From a virus: a DNA stretch of 64,000 nucleotides. This document shows positions 33,443 through 42,507 of this stretch, one piece after another. A program made the translations under genes and the position numbers. Where the stretch lies: positions 18,296-82,295 of the IMG/VR virus record IMGVR_UViG_3300033144_005375; one strand, written 5' to 3'. Each line of letters begins with the position of its first letter. Positions within the stretch are counted from its first letter, which is position 1. The notes below the pieces were generated by a model. That model was not told the DNA's origin and did not search any database. It saw only the letters and a program-made list of their open reading frames with translations.

Positions 33443-35608
33443 CTACACACGCAAAAACCAGCCCGTGTGTTTCTCGAAAGTGGGAACGAGCGCGTCCTTA
33501 GCGACTTTGTACTGACCCACGACATGCAACGCCCCGGATGCGTCCTTGGCCATGAACAGAATCTCGCATTGTCCCGGCTCATCTTCCATCATGGAAATCC
33601 CGCATTGGGTTCCCTTAGATGCCGTCCGGTTCGGCCAGCTAAACAGCAGCTCATTTTTGTAGAGTTTGAGGTCGCGAGCTCCAAGCATGCTTTCGAGCTT
33701 CCGACGACCACCCAAGGCTTCCAGAATTTCGTGGGCCTTCTTGTCACTGCCCCTTTTGAGACGGTCGATCAGTTTGCTGATCTCGGTCTCGGACATCTTC
33801 TCCAGGGAACTCTTGGACGGCGACTTCCGGCCAGCTTGTTCGAGCAAACTGTGGGCATACGAAACCTGCTTCGAGGAAGCAACCGTCTTCTCTCCCTGCA
33901 TTTTCTCAATGAGCGAGGAAATCTCAGCCTTGGTCTTTTTGGCCAATTCGGATTTCGTATGGTTTTTGCCCTTCTCCTCCGAGAGATCGAGGGCGAACTG
34001 GACCTGAGCCGCAGTCGCATTGTCGATCTTTTCTTCGGCTTCGGCCGCGAGCTTGGAGTGAACGAGCTTGAGTTTGAGGACCGGAAAACCGAGCCCACTA
34101 CCAGACTCCCACACCAACGGCATTCCCTGACCACGATCAGCCAGCATCTCTTGCTCAGGATTGACGCCCTGCAAAAGAACTCCCGGAATGTCAGGGTCGA
34201 AATCAGAATCCACGAGACGTGTCGCGACCTGTTGGGGGTGAAGCTCGTTGGGCGAGTAGAGGATCTCGATCAGGTCGCCTGCACGGAGGTTCCGCAGCAT
34301 CTGGTGCTGGGAGAACTCGTCCATGGCGAAGTCCCGGATGTTGATGTTGATGTTCCCCTCCTTGACGACCTCGCCCAGCAGGGCCTGCCGGAAGCTCGAA
34401 TCTTTTTTGGCAAGATCGATGATGGCACGGGTGGCGTTTTTGGTTGTCATGGCTTTATCCTTTTTGCTGCGCTTCTTGGGGAGGCTGTCCCAGATCTTAT
34501 TCAGGATCTGCATCTCAGTCTTGTCGAGCTGTGGCGCACGCTCGACTTTTTCAGAACCCTTGTTCTTGCCTCGGCTCTTCTCCGAAGCGTTGTGGAGAAA
34601 CTGACCGACCGTCTTCCCATCAGCCTTGGCTTTTCGATCAACGTATTTCTGGAGAACCTGGTCCCTACCGACGGGGAGCTCAAGTTCGATCTCAGAACCT
34701 TGTTCGAACCAGTACTTGCGCCCTTCCGGGAAAGACATCAATTCACTGATGCGGAAAGGGTCCCCAGGCTCTGAAAAAGAACTCGTGTCCTCAAGCTCTT
34801 CGATGAGCCACTTCGGCATCTGACTCACGTCGTTCTCTGGGATATCCCCGTCAAACCCGAGCAGAGGCCAGACGTAGTAGCCCACGTAGTCACCGTCAAA
34901 GCTCCCGGCTCCTACCGTCTTGATGTAGCTATCCGGGGCTACTTCTTTCATGCTGGCCACCTGGGTCGCCAACATCCGCGTCCCCATCCCTTTGGGCGCA
35001 CCACTATCAAGCTCCAGGTGCTTATTCTGGATACTGCCGAGACGACCGTTGAGGAAAAACATCTCCCGGTCCATCTCCACAATATCGTCGCCCTCTGCGG
35101 TGACCATCACAGCAGACCGGTTACCCCTCTTCAAGGTCATGAGTTTCACCGCCTTGAGACCTGGGACGCCGCCGCCTCCGGCCAGATCGAGAGCCAACTG
35201 CTCGGGGGTCATGCCGGCCTTTTTTGCGGCCTCCCCCAAGATGCTGTGAAGCTCCTGTTTGATCTCGTCAGAGTCTTCCCCAAAGGAGCCGTACTCCACC
35301 TCGACGCCCTTGTACCGGTCAGGGTCCTTGTTGGGCGTGAGAGTCGTAGCCTGGAGGGCCTCTTCCGGGATCTGCCGTTGGGGCTTCTTCGGCTCTTCCT
35401 GGGGACGCTGACGACTACGCCTCCAGTACTCGTGGATGCGCTGTTGCTCTTCATCCGGCAAAGTTGCGAACGCGACCTCCACCTTCCGACCGTCAGGATT
35501 CGGGTTCCGGAACTTGCGCCCGCGCATCGCCTCCAGAAACTCCGGAGCGTACTTCGCCCTCCGGACCATCCCCGGGGGTCGAGAGAACAGATCGAGCACA
35601 GCAACCAT
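33443..35608 (-). CDS. Large multidomain paralogue with GNAT-like core (721 aa)
   Basis: This protein starts MVAVLDLFSRPPG, one copy of the DLFxRPP motif that is repeated in its two neighbours, followed by KFRNPNPDGRKVEV and LPDEEQQRI, also shared. Residues about 97-270 contain a core with PKGMGTRMLATQV and GDYVGYYVWPLLGFDG, whose glycine-rich GxG turn and spacing resemble the acetyl-CoA loop of GNAT enzymes. Residues about 365-430 hold the conserved module ILNKIWDSL ... AIIDLAKKDSSFRQALLGEV. The last 200 residues have two copies of a Q-x-x-A-x-x-L helical unit. The multidomain plan resembles polyvalent proteins carried by phages and conjugative elements. Enzymatic activity is unproven. Confidence 0.6.
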   Translation of the reverse strand: MVAVLDLFSRPPGMVRRAKYAPEFLEAMRGRKFRNPNPDGRKVEVAFATLPDEEQQRIHEYWRRSRQRPQEEPKKPQRQIPEEALQATTLTPNKDPDRYKGVEVEYGSFGEDSDEIKQELHSILGEAAKKAGMTPEQLALDLAGGGGVPGLKAVKLMTLKRGNRSAVMVTAEGDDIVEMDREMFFLNGRLGSIQNKHLELDSGAPKGMGTRMLATQVASMKEVAPDSYIKTVGAGSFDGDYVGYYVWPLLGFDGDIPENDVSQMPKWLIEELEDTSSFSEPGDPFRISELMSFPEGRKYWFEQGSEIELELPVGRDQVLQKYVDRKAKADGKTVGQFLHNASEKSRGKNKGSEKVERAPQLDKTEMQILNKIWDSLPKKRSKKDKAMTTKNATRAIIDLAKKDSSFRQALLGEVVKEGNININIRDFAMDEFSQHQMLRNLRAGDLIEILYSPNELHPQQVATRLVDSDFDPDIPGVLLQGVNPEQEMLADRGQGMPLVWESGSGLGFPVLKLKLVHSKLAAEAEEKIDNATAAQVQFALDLSEEKGKNHTKSELAKKTKAEISSLIEKMQGEKTVASSKQVSYAHSLLEQAGRKSPSKSSLEKMSETEISKLIDRLKRGSDKKAHEILEALGGRRKLESMLGARDLKLYKNELLFSWPNRTASKGTQCGISMMEDEPGQCEILFMAKDASGALHVVGQYKVAKDALVPTFEKHTGWFLRV

Positions 35609-35613
35609 CTGGT

Positions 35614-38600
35614 CTAGGAGTCTTCCTTGCTCAGCTCGGTGAGCAACAGCTTACGGAACGCATCGTTGCCTGTAGCGAGATCCACGAGATTCCGCGCGGC
35701 CTCCTTCTTGTGCTTCTTCTTCTTTTTGTTTTTCTTACGAGTTTCGGCACCCATCGCGTCCCAGATGCGGTTAGAAATCTCCTCTTCCTCGGGACCGAAG
35801 GTCGGAGGCTCCTCGACACCCTTCTTCTTGGACTTGCCCTTGGACTTATCCTCGTTCTTGGCCGCCGCGCGGTTCAAGAACTGGTCCACACCGACATCCG
35901 CCTTCTTCTTGGCCACTTCCTGAACGTATTTCGTCAGGTACCCGAGATTCCGAGAACCCTCACTCAAATCGAATTTCATGTTGTCCTCCCCCCTCCCGTG
36001 ATCTTTCCACCAGTCTCGAGCTTCTTGACCGGCCTCCATGACATCGATATAGGTCAGACCGCGTGAGCCGGCAGAGTGGACCTCACGAATCGAATCCTTG
36101 ATGCTGTCAGGCATGCGGTTAAACTGGTCACTCGGGAAAGATTTGTTATAGCCGAACCGCGGCCACACGTAGTACCCGTTGAACTGACCGTCTCGCCAAG
36201 GGCCATTGCCGGCCGGCTGAGTCGAAAGGTACTTGAATCCCATCTCCCGAGCGGCAGCGACTTGAGTGGCAAATGCCTTGAGGCCCATCTGTTTGGGGGC
36301 CGAAGGCTCCAGCTTAAAAATGCTGTTGTAAATAGAGGACGGCTTGCCGCCCTCGAACTTGACCACCCGGCTCATCGTTTCGATGTGGGTCCCCCGAGTT
36401 CTCACAGTGAGCTCTTGGTTCCCACTGTAACCCTCCACAGAGATGCTGACGTGGGTCACCGAATTCGCGAGACCACCCGCGCCAACCAAATCGGCGATCA
36501 CATGCTTCGGATCTCTACCCGCAGCTTTGGGGCCCAAAAGATCCCTCAAAGTCTCTTCGGTTGCGCCATACAAAGTAAAACTAACGTCGTCGTAACGAGC
36601 CGCCTGCTGGTTGGTAGTCAGTTCGCCATGACCCGGCTCGGCAAAACCACCAGGAGGGGCCACGAGCGGAGGCAAAAGGGCCTCTGGAAGATTGCCCTTG
36701 GTGAGGTAAGCCCACTGTTTGAGGTCCGCCTTGCTGAGCTCCTCAGAGTCTCCCTCATTTTCTCCCGTGTTAGCGTTAATGGGCTGGAGTTTCATCGAGT
36801 CTGAACCGATCGACTCGACCCGAACCCACTTGGGGGTCCGGTGGTGCATCGCACGAACCACTTGACCTTGCCGCACGTCCGAAAAGGTCTTGACGCGGTC
36901 ACCCGTTTCCGCCTGCTGCGGAGTCACGGCGATCTTGTAGTCACCGTCGAGATCCGCTTTTCGGACCTTCGTGGGACGACCAACTCCTCGACCGTCATGG
37001 ACATCCTGGATGTGGATCGCGGTGGGCGTCCGATGAACCACTCGATAGGTCTTGTCGCCCTTGGTCACATAGCTCCCAGGGCCCACGTCCGCAGGTGACG
37101 TGATGACGTGGCCCGGACCGATCATCCGCGTGTACGGACCGCGTTGCTCGAAAAGGGTTTTGTTGAGGTCACTCGGAGCCGCCCTCTGGTGCCCCTGGGC
37201 ATCCATGACACGGGAAACAACCTGTCCATTCGGTTTGATCGCCACCACCTCACGGTGCTGGTTCTGGTCACGCAAATAGTTGTTCGAGAAAATGTCCCCA
37301 ATACGAAGCTGACGCGGTTCCGTGATCGTGTCTCCCACGGGGATGTGGGGGAGTTCCCGCTGCCGTTCTCGTTCTCGGTCCCGCCGTTCTTGTCGCTCTC
37401 GTTCTTCTTGTTGTATGCGTTCTTGACGTTGCTCGCGTTCCCGCTGGTCTCGCGCGGCAGCTCCTGTGGCCGGGTCCGCCACACGCTCGTACTGCCCACG
37501 CCCGCTGAAATCCCCTTCCCGAGTGATCCAGGCACGAGGTGTCGTCCGAGGGTCCCGAAGAGTCGCCCCTGTCTCAGCACTGACCTGCTGGGTCTTCATG
37601 TCGCCGTTCGGCAGCACCTCGAGGATCTTGCGCAGGCGCCCCAGACGGGTCAGCTCATCATTCTGGATGAAATCGCCAGCACGGAGCTGCTTGGTGTCAT
37701 CGACTTTGGTGCCGATCTCGACACGCGGTCCCTCATCGGCATGCTTGACAACCTTGTGGTCTTGGATGGAAGTGAATGGAAGGTTGTAGGAGCCATCAAT
37801 CAGGTTTCCGTTGTCGTCCACCTTCTGGACCTTAATCACCCGGCCTTCGTGGAGCAGCTCAAGAATCTTGCGACGAGGTTGACCGTCGTTCGCCTGAAGG
37901 AGGTCCCCCACGCGAACCCGGCTAGGCCGTACAGCCTTCTCGCCGATCTGAGCGCGAGGTCCGTCACCGACAGGTGAGTACTCCCTGAACGATGACTCGT
38001 TCATCGTCCGGGCACGTTCGCTCCAGGACCCGTTCTCTTTTTTCCACTGGTAAATAATCTCCCCGTTTGACGCGTCAACACGGGAGATTCGGATTTCGTT
38101 GCCATCCGAGTTCCGAAGGATGGTGCCAGTCATCATGGCGTCATACGCACTGATACCCTCCGACGGTTGCTGCTGTTCGGGAGCTTCTTGCTTCTTGTAC
38201 TGCATGTTGCGGAAACTGGCTGGGCTCATGGTCCGCGCCCGAGCACTCCAGTTCCCGTCCTCTGTCTTCCAATAGTAACGAATTCGTCCCTCACCATCGA
38301 TGTTCCGGAACTTCATCTCGTGGTTGTTCCGGCCCCGAAGGATGGTGCCCATCTCCAACTCATCTGCGTTTTGGAGAACCCCTCCAGACTGCTGCCCTTG
38401 CTGCTGTTTCCAGGCTGCGAATTCACGAGCGATTTCTTGCCGGAAGTTCTCGTAGTTCATCCCAGTGTTGAACCGGACACGAGGCTCTCGGCTGTTACGC
38501 CGACGACGACGCTGAACTGGATCGGGATGCTCAACAAGCTCACGACCACCCTCATGTTTCTCATCGAGAAACTGTTGCCACAGCTCCTCTCCCTCGAAAC

Positions 38601-39036
38601 CCTCACGGTCACGTCGAGGCCGACGAGCACGTCCCCGTCCTGGGGGAGTCGGGGCCGGCGTTGGGGTTGGGGCGGGCTGAACTGAAGGTCTTTGAGGGGA
38701 TTCTGGGGGCGGACTGAACAGGTCGCGACCGCCTGCGGGTGCCTCGGGCGCAGGTGTCGGAGCCGGGGTCGGAGCCGGTGTCGTCGCACCTGGTTCGGGA
38801 GGCCGAGTGAACAGGTCCAGGACCGGTGCCGCCGCAGGGGCAGCAGGAGCTTCGGCAGCCGGCTCCGGGGCAGCAGGAGCCGCTGGTGACGGCGTAGAGG
38901 CACCTGGTTCGGGAGGCCGAGTGAACAAATCGAGCGCTCCGGAAGAGCCGCCAGCGGGGGCCGCTGGAGCGGGCGCAGAACCACCCTGATCGTCATCCCC
39001 CGGAGGAGGTTGAAACAAATTGAAACTAGCGGCCAT
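35614..39036 (-). CDS. Large multidomain paralogue with GNAT-like core (1140 aa)
   Basis: The N-terminus has four motif copies: FNLFQPPP (5-12), DLFTRPP (36-42), DLFTRPP (74-80) and DLFSPPP (105-111), separated by Ala/Pro linkers. Then follow about seven beta-rich modules of 50-65 residues, such as MGTILRGRNNHEMKF ... YWKTEDGNWS and VRVGDLLQANDGQPRRK, resembling small SH3-like barrels. The GNAT-like core lies at about 814-1010, where the expected GxG is degenerate (PKQMGLKAFATQV), and the shared C-terminal module at about 1080-1140 (RIWDAMG ... ARNLVDLATGNDAFRKLLLTEL). It starts within the end of the next gene by 11 bases. It may be injected with DNA as a multipurpose effector, or act as a virion linker. 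Confidence 0.6.
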   Translation of the reverse strand: MAASFNLFQPPPGDDDQGGSAPAPAAPAGGSSGALDLFTRPPEPGASTPSPAAPAAPEPAAEAPAAPAAAPVLDLFTRPPEPGATTPAPTPAPTPAPEAPAGGRDLFSPPPESPQRPSVQPAPTPTPAPTPPGRGRARRPRRDREGFEGEELWQQFLDEKHEGGRELVEHPDPVQRRRRRNSREPRVRFNTGMNYENFRQEIAREFAAWKQQQGQQSGGVLQNADELEMGTILRGRNNHEMKFRNIDGEGRIRYYWKTEDGNWSARARTMSPASFRNMQYKKQEAPEQQQPSEGISAYDAMMTGTILRNSDGNEIRISRVDASNGEIIYQWKKENGSWSERARTMNESSFREYSPVGDGPRAQIGEKAVRPSRVRVGDLLQANDGQPRRKILELLHEGRVIKVQKVDDNGNLIDGSYNLPFTSIQDHKVVKHADEGPRVEIGTKVDDTKQLRAGDFIQNDELTRLGRLRKILEVLPNGDMKTQQVSAETGATLRDPRTTPRAWITREGDFSGRGQYERVADPATGAAARDQREREQRQERIQQEERERQERRDRERERQRELPHIPVGDTITEPRQLRIGDIFSNNYLRDQNQHREVVAIKPNGQVVSRVMDAQGHQRAAPSDLNKTLFEQRGPYTRMIGPGHVITSPADVGPGSYVTKGDKTYRVVHRTPTAIHIQDVHDGRGVGRPTKVRKADLDGDYKIAVTPQQAETGDRVKTFSDVRQGQVVRAMHHRTPKWVRVESIGSDSMKLQPINANTGENEGDSEELSKADLKQWAYLTKGNLPEALLPPLVAPPGGFAEPGHGELTTNQQAARYDDVSFTLYGATEETLRDLLGPKAAGRDPKHVIADLVGAGGLANSVTHVSISVEGYSGNQELTVRTRGTHIETMSRVVKFEGGKPSSIYNSIFKLEPSAPKQMGLKAFATQVAAAREMGFKYLSTQPAGNGPWRDGQFNGYYVWPRFGYNKSFPSDQFNRMPDSIKDSIREVHSAGSRGLTYIDVMEAGQEARDWWKDHGRGEDNMKFDLSEGSRNLGYLTKYVQEVAKKKADVGVDQFLNRAAAKNEDKSKGKSKKKGVEEPPTFGPEEEEISNRIWDAMGAETRKKNKKKKKHKKEAARNLVDLATGNDAFRKLLLTELSKEDS

Positions 39037-41857
39037 CGATCATTTCCTTCCGCATCTGCTTCCAGACATTGTCCAGAATCTTCTCGTCTTCATCGTCGAG
39101 TTCAGGGGCCTCTTCGACCTCGGCACCCGACTCGCCATCGTCTTTTTCTTGGGCAGCCAAGAACAGGGCCACCCGGCTCAGGCTCGCGGCACGCTGGAGA
39201 TATTCATCCGCACCAATGCCAGCAGCCTCGGCCTTTTCACGAGCGTACTTGGTCAGAGCCTCCACGCTCAGTGAATCCTCTCCCAACGGGAAAGTCATAC
39301 CGCGACCCGTTCCCCATCGGCGCCACCAATCTCGGACAGGTTTGCCCGCAGCCATGACGTGGACAAACTCCAGTCCGATAGGCATCGCACCCTCCTGCTG
39401 ATCCGCCTTTTGAGGGTAAACCTCGAGAACCTTAGCCCTCAACTCTTCCGGCATCGCATTCCAAGAACCACTGGGGTAGTTGGCGTTGTATCCAAGAGCG
39501 GGCCACGCGTAGTAACCCTTGTAGGTCCGGTCGTAAAAACTACCAGCAGCCGAGGTCGAAAGCTGCTCGAACCCAAGCTCTCGAGCCATCGCCACTTGGG
39601 TCGCCAACATCTTCGTACCGATGCCTCGGCCTTTTCGTCCTTTCACCTTGAAATGAGCATTGCTGATATTAGTCGGTTTCCCGTTGGCATCGAAATTAAT
39701 GTGGCGCGTCATCACGCTGACCCCAGGACCCCTCCCCTGGACCGTAATGCTCGAACCGTATGCAGTAATCGTGAGGCTCCGCAAAGAGTTAGCGATACCT
39801 CCAGCTCCGGCCAGATCCGCGGCGACCTCAAGAGGGTCCCGATCACCGAGCTTGTCCCCGAGCAACGTTCGGATCTTAGCCTTCGTCCCCGAAGTCGCGT
39901 TGATCTCCACATCTGCGTAACGATCAGGCTGGAAATTCGGAGTGAGATCTCCTTGACCCTTCTCGGCAAAGGACATCTCCCCACCATCAGGACCAGTGAT
40001 TTTCTTGGGAGGGGGTTGGAGTTTCCTGGGAAGCACGTTGATGCGCCGGACGTGGGCCCAATCCGAAAGCTCCGCACCCGTGAACTCTTCGGGCTCCCCG
40101 ATGTCGCGACCCGTCCGCGAGTTGACACGCTGGATAGTCATCCCCCCTGTGTCACGCGAAACGGAAACGATGCGAGCCCACGTCGGCTTCTTGTCCGAGT
40201 AGATCTTGACGATCTTCCCTTCCCGCACTCGGTGGTCCAGCCGGGAAAGCCGTGTTCCGGGAGGCTTGCGTTTCAGGGGCAGCGAGGGTTGAACGTAGAA
40301 GAACTCTTTGTCCTTAAGGGCCTGAGCTGGGATCTCTTTGGGACGACCGTAACGACGCTCGGACTTCGGGTCGTACTCCTGCGCCATCATCGTGTCGCCA
40401 TCCACCTTGGTGACGTAATACTGCTTGGCGTCGTCACCCTCCCCGACACGCATGATGCCCTTGCGGCGCATCTGTCGAGGTTCTTGAACGCGCTCATCTT
40501 TGATAGGCGCCAGACCCGACTCGAGCAATCGCTTGAACCGTCCGGTAATTTCTTCGGGCTTGAGGCGCTCCGCTTGGCGATTTGTGAGTAGCGTATCCGT
40601 AATCTCTTGGGGAGGGCCAAAGTTCCCGTGGTTGTACTCGGTGGCTATCAACTTGTCGCCGACACTGCGCACCATGACATACCGAGATTCGCCATAGCGG
40701 GCCTTGAACCTGAGAACGTCACCTTCCGCCACGTCCTTCGGATCTCGGACCTCCCCAAAAGGACGCTCGCGGTCAGGATCAGGCGTCGGTGCAGGCTCGG
40801 GCTCGGGTGTGGATTCTGGTGCCGCTTCCGGAGCAGGCTTCCGAAGGTACCCTCCGCCACGTTGTTTCTCGATTTCGTCCGGGTAGTACCAAGGGCCGCC
40901 GTCACCACGAATAGCGCCGTCTCGAATTTCCGTGACCTTGAGGAGCTCCTGGCCTCGGAAACCGTCCTCGTAGAACCCGTCGCCTACCTTGAAACCCGAT
41001 AGGTCATCGACGGTATCGAAACCTTCGGGTATTGCCTTCGAGCGAGGCATCTGTTGCCGTTCGGGCTCGGGTGTCTGCTCCGGTTGTGGCCGCTCCTTGA
41101 GCGTGTACTGGTCACGCACAAAAGTGGAGCGCCGCAACGACTGTCTTCTGTTGCTCCACTCCCCGTTTTGCTTTTTCCAGTGGTACTCCACGCGCCCGTC
41201 ATCGAACACGCGAGTCACCTTGATATCTCGACCCGTTCTCGAACGGAGGATATCTCCGCTTTGGACCTGGTGAGGGTCACGAATCGGACCTCCGCCACCA
41301 GGAGCCTGGCTTTGCTGGCTCTGTCGGAACCTCTGCAGCCACTCCTTCCGAACTCGAGCCTGCTCCGGATCTGGGAGCGAACCGAACTGCACGTCCTGTC
41401 GCGTGTCGGGGTTGCGGAATTTCTTGGGAGGCGCCGAGAACTGGTTGAACGCCGCACGCTCCTCATTGGAAAACTCAGCACCGGGTCCCGCCGGCTCACG
41501 AGGTGCACGAGGCGCTTCGGGCTCGGCTGCGGGACTAGATGGCTCCTCTGGAGGTCGGGTGAACAGGTCAGCGACCGGGGTGGGCTCCGGTGTGGGCTCC
41601 GGTGCCGGTTCCGGTGTGGGCTCGGGCTCCGGGGTGGGTTGAGCTTGAGACGGTTCCTCTGGAGGTCGGGTGAACAGGTCAAGAGGCTCGGGGGCTGCTT
41701 CCGGTTCTGGAGCTGCTTCGGGCTCGGGGGCTGCTTCCGGTTCCGCGTCGGAAGGCGGACGTGTAAACAGGTCCAACCCTCCCGATGGCGCCGAAGGAGG
41801 GGGCGACGCAGGAGGAGCCTCCGAAGTCGGAGCCGGCTGGAACAGGTTGAACGCCAT
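39026..41857 (-). CDS. Large multidomain paralogue with GNAT-like core (943 aa)
   Basis: Four N-terminal motifs (FNLFQPAP, then three of the form DLFTRPP) lie in Pro/Glu/Ala repeats (PEPEAAPEPEAAPEP). Then come KFRNPDTRQDVQFGSLPDPEQ, several beta modules (GDILRSRTGRDIKVTRVFD ... YHWKKQNGEWS), and the GNAT-like core from about residue 645, with the best GxG motif of the three (KGRGIGTKMLATQV, about 742-755) and YKGYYAWPALGYN. It ends EKILDNVWKQMRKEMIDGR, the first half of the shared C-terminal module; the second half is in the gene upstream of it. The start is shared with the stop of that gene (TGATG), so they are coupled. Confidence 0.6.
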   Translation of the reverse strand: MAFNLFQPAPTSEAPPASPPPSAPSGGLDLFTRPPSDAEPEAAPEPEAAPEPEAAPEPLDLFTRPPEEPSQAQPTPEPEPTPEPAPEPTPEPTPVADLFTRPPEEPSSPAAEPEAPRAPREPAGPGAEFSNEERAAFNQFSAPPKKFRNPDTRQDVQFGSLPDPEQARVRKEWLQRFRQSQQSQAPGGGGPIRDPHQVQSGDILRSRTGRDIKVTRVFDDGRVEYHWKKQNGEWSNRRQSLRRSTFVRDQYTLKERPQPEQTPEPERQQMPRSKAIPEGFDTVDDLSGFKVGDGFYEDGFRGQELLKVTEIRDGAIRGDGGPWYYPDEIEKQRGGGYLRKPAPEAAPESTPEPEPAPTPDPDRERPFGEVRDPKDVAEGDVLRFKARYGESRYVMVRSVGDKLIATEYNHGNFGPPQEITDTLLTNRQAERLKPEEITGRFKRLLESGLAPIKDERVQEPRQMRRKGIMRVGEGDDAKQYYVTKVDGDTMMAQEYDPKSERRYGRPKEIPAQALKDKEFFYVQPSLPLKRKPPGTRLSRLDHRVREGKIVKIYSDKKPTWARIVSVSRDTGGMTIQRVNSRTGRDIGEPEEFTGAELSDWAHVRRINVLPRKLQPPPKKITGPDGGEMSFAEKGQGDLTPNFQPDRYADVEINATSGTKAKIRTLLGDKLGDRDPLEVAADLAGAGGIANSLRSLTITAYGSSITVQGRGPGVSVMTRHINFDANGKPTNISNAHFKVKGRKGRGIGTKMLATQVAMARELGFEQLSTSAAGSFYDRTYKGYYAWPALGYNANYPSGSWNAMPEELRAKVLEVYPQKADQQEGAMPIGLEFVHVMAAGKPVRDWWRRWGTGRGMTFPLGEDSLSVEALTKYAREKAEAAGIGADEYLQRAASLSRVALFLAAQEKDDGESGAEVEEAPELDDEDEKILDNVWKQMRKEMIDGR

Positions 41858-42108
41858 CAGCCTTTCCTCGTTTCCTTGAGGAGAGCTTCACGAAGTTCTG
41901 TATTTTCACGAGCGAGGTCGAGGATCAAGCCAGCCGACTTTTTACGATTCCGGGCCTCCTCACGACGACGCTTCTGGATGATCTCCCGACGCATCTGGTC
42001 CCACACCGAATCGAGGATCTTCTCGTCTTCCTCGGTTAGGACGATCTCCTCCACCAGCTTGCGCATCTGTGGCTTCGTCTTGGGGCGCGGTTTTCGGGAG
42101 TTGGCCAT
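41857..42108 (-). CDS. Stand-alone C-terminal module of the large paralogues
   Basis: The 83-residue protein (ATG 42108) contains EKILDSVWDQMRREII, a basic spacer and LILDLARENTELREALLKETRK. The same two-part helical module ends the 721- and 1140-residue neighbours and half of it ends the 943-residue one, so this gene supplies a complete separate copy. It is the first gene of the operon in transcription order. The module is probably an oligomerisation or targeting helix pair. A CGAAAACC site (GGTTTTCG on the minus strand, 42164-42172) and GGCTATCG (42156-42163) lie about 50 bases before the start. Confidence 0.6.
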   Translation of the reverse strand: MANSRKPRPKTKPQMRKLVEEIVLTEEDEKILDSVWDQMRREIIQKRRREEARNRKKSAGLILDLARENTELREALLKETRKG

Positions 42109-42182
42109 TGGATCGGGTCCAGCGAGAGGAAACACCTCTCCCGTCCATGGAAGACCGATAGCCCGAAAACCACGCCCGACGA

Positions 42183-42380
42183 CTATTGCGCGTCTTGCGT
42201 CAACCAGTTTTCACGATCGAGTATCTCAAGCTCGACCTCTCGGTGCCACTGGCGCTTGAGATCGGCCTTGTACTTGCCCTTGAATCCTCGGGCTACCTTC
42301 TTGCCACACACCTCCTTGATCCAAACCCATCGGCAGCCCATGGTGGTGCACTGTTCTTTTCTCTTGTTGCTTTGTTGCAT
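42183..42380 (-). CDS. Small basic protein
   Basis: A 65-residue protein starting MQQSNKRKEQC, with GGAGG eight bases before the ATG (42380), so the start is well supported. Cys11, Cys16 and Cys25 occur in CTTMGCRWVWIKEVCGKKV. The C-terminus is helical. The gene is divergent from the plus-strand sulfotransferase gene, and its leader overlaps an inverted repeat. No family is recognised. Confidence 0.6.
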   Translation of the reverse strand: MQQSNKRKEQCTTMGCRWVWIKEVCGKKVARGFKGKYKADLKRQWHREVELEILDRENWLTQDAQ

Positions 42381-42444
42381 TGCTGAATCCTCCGGCCCCT
42401 GCGTCGCAGCAGGAAGGCGGAAAGAGGTCGTCGAAGATTCAGCA
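42381..42444. promoter_or_regulatory. Inverted repeat in a divergent gene spacer
   Basis: TGCTGAATC (42381-42389) and GATTCAGCA (42436-42444) form a perfect nine-base inverted repeat. Inside it CCTGC (42398-42402) pairs with GCAGG (42408-42412), so the whole can fold into a two-hairpin structure in RNA, or act as an operator in DNA. It starts one base before the ATG at 42380 and includes that gene's GGAGG sequence. It lies between two divergently read genes and could control both. Confidence 0.45.
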
Positions 42445-42507
42445 GCCGCGGTCCTACGGGAGGGCGCGACCCGGGGAAACTACCGGATCCCTGGGTACGA
42501 TGCAAGC

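Noticed and set aside
38650-39000. Pro/Ala/Glu-rich tandem repeats as a DNA satellite
   Set aside because: They encode linkers of the giant paralogues and keep the reading frame, so they are coding low-complexity regions, not a separate repeat feature.
42381-42480. Possible tRNA at the inverted repeat before the sulfotransferase gene
   Set aside because: The stems are nine and five bases, there is no T-loop consensus (GTTCRANYC), no anticodon arm of normal size and no CCA-compatible acceptor.
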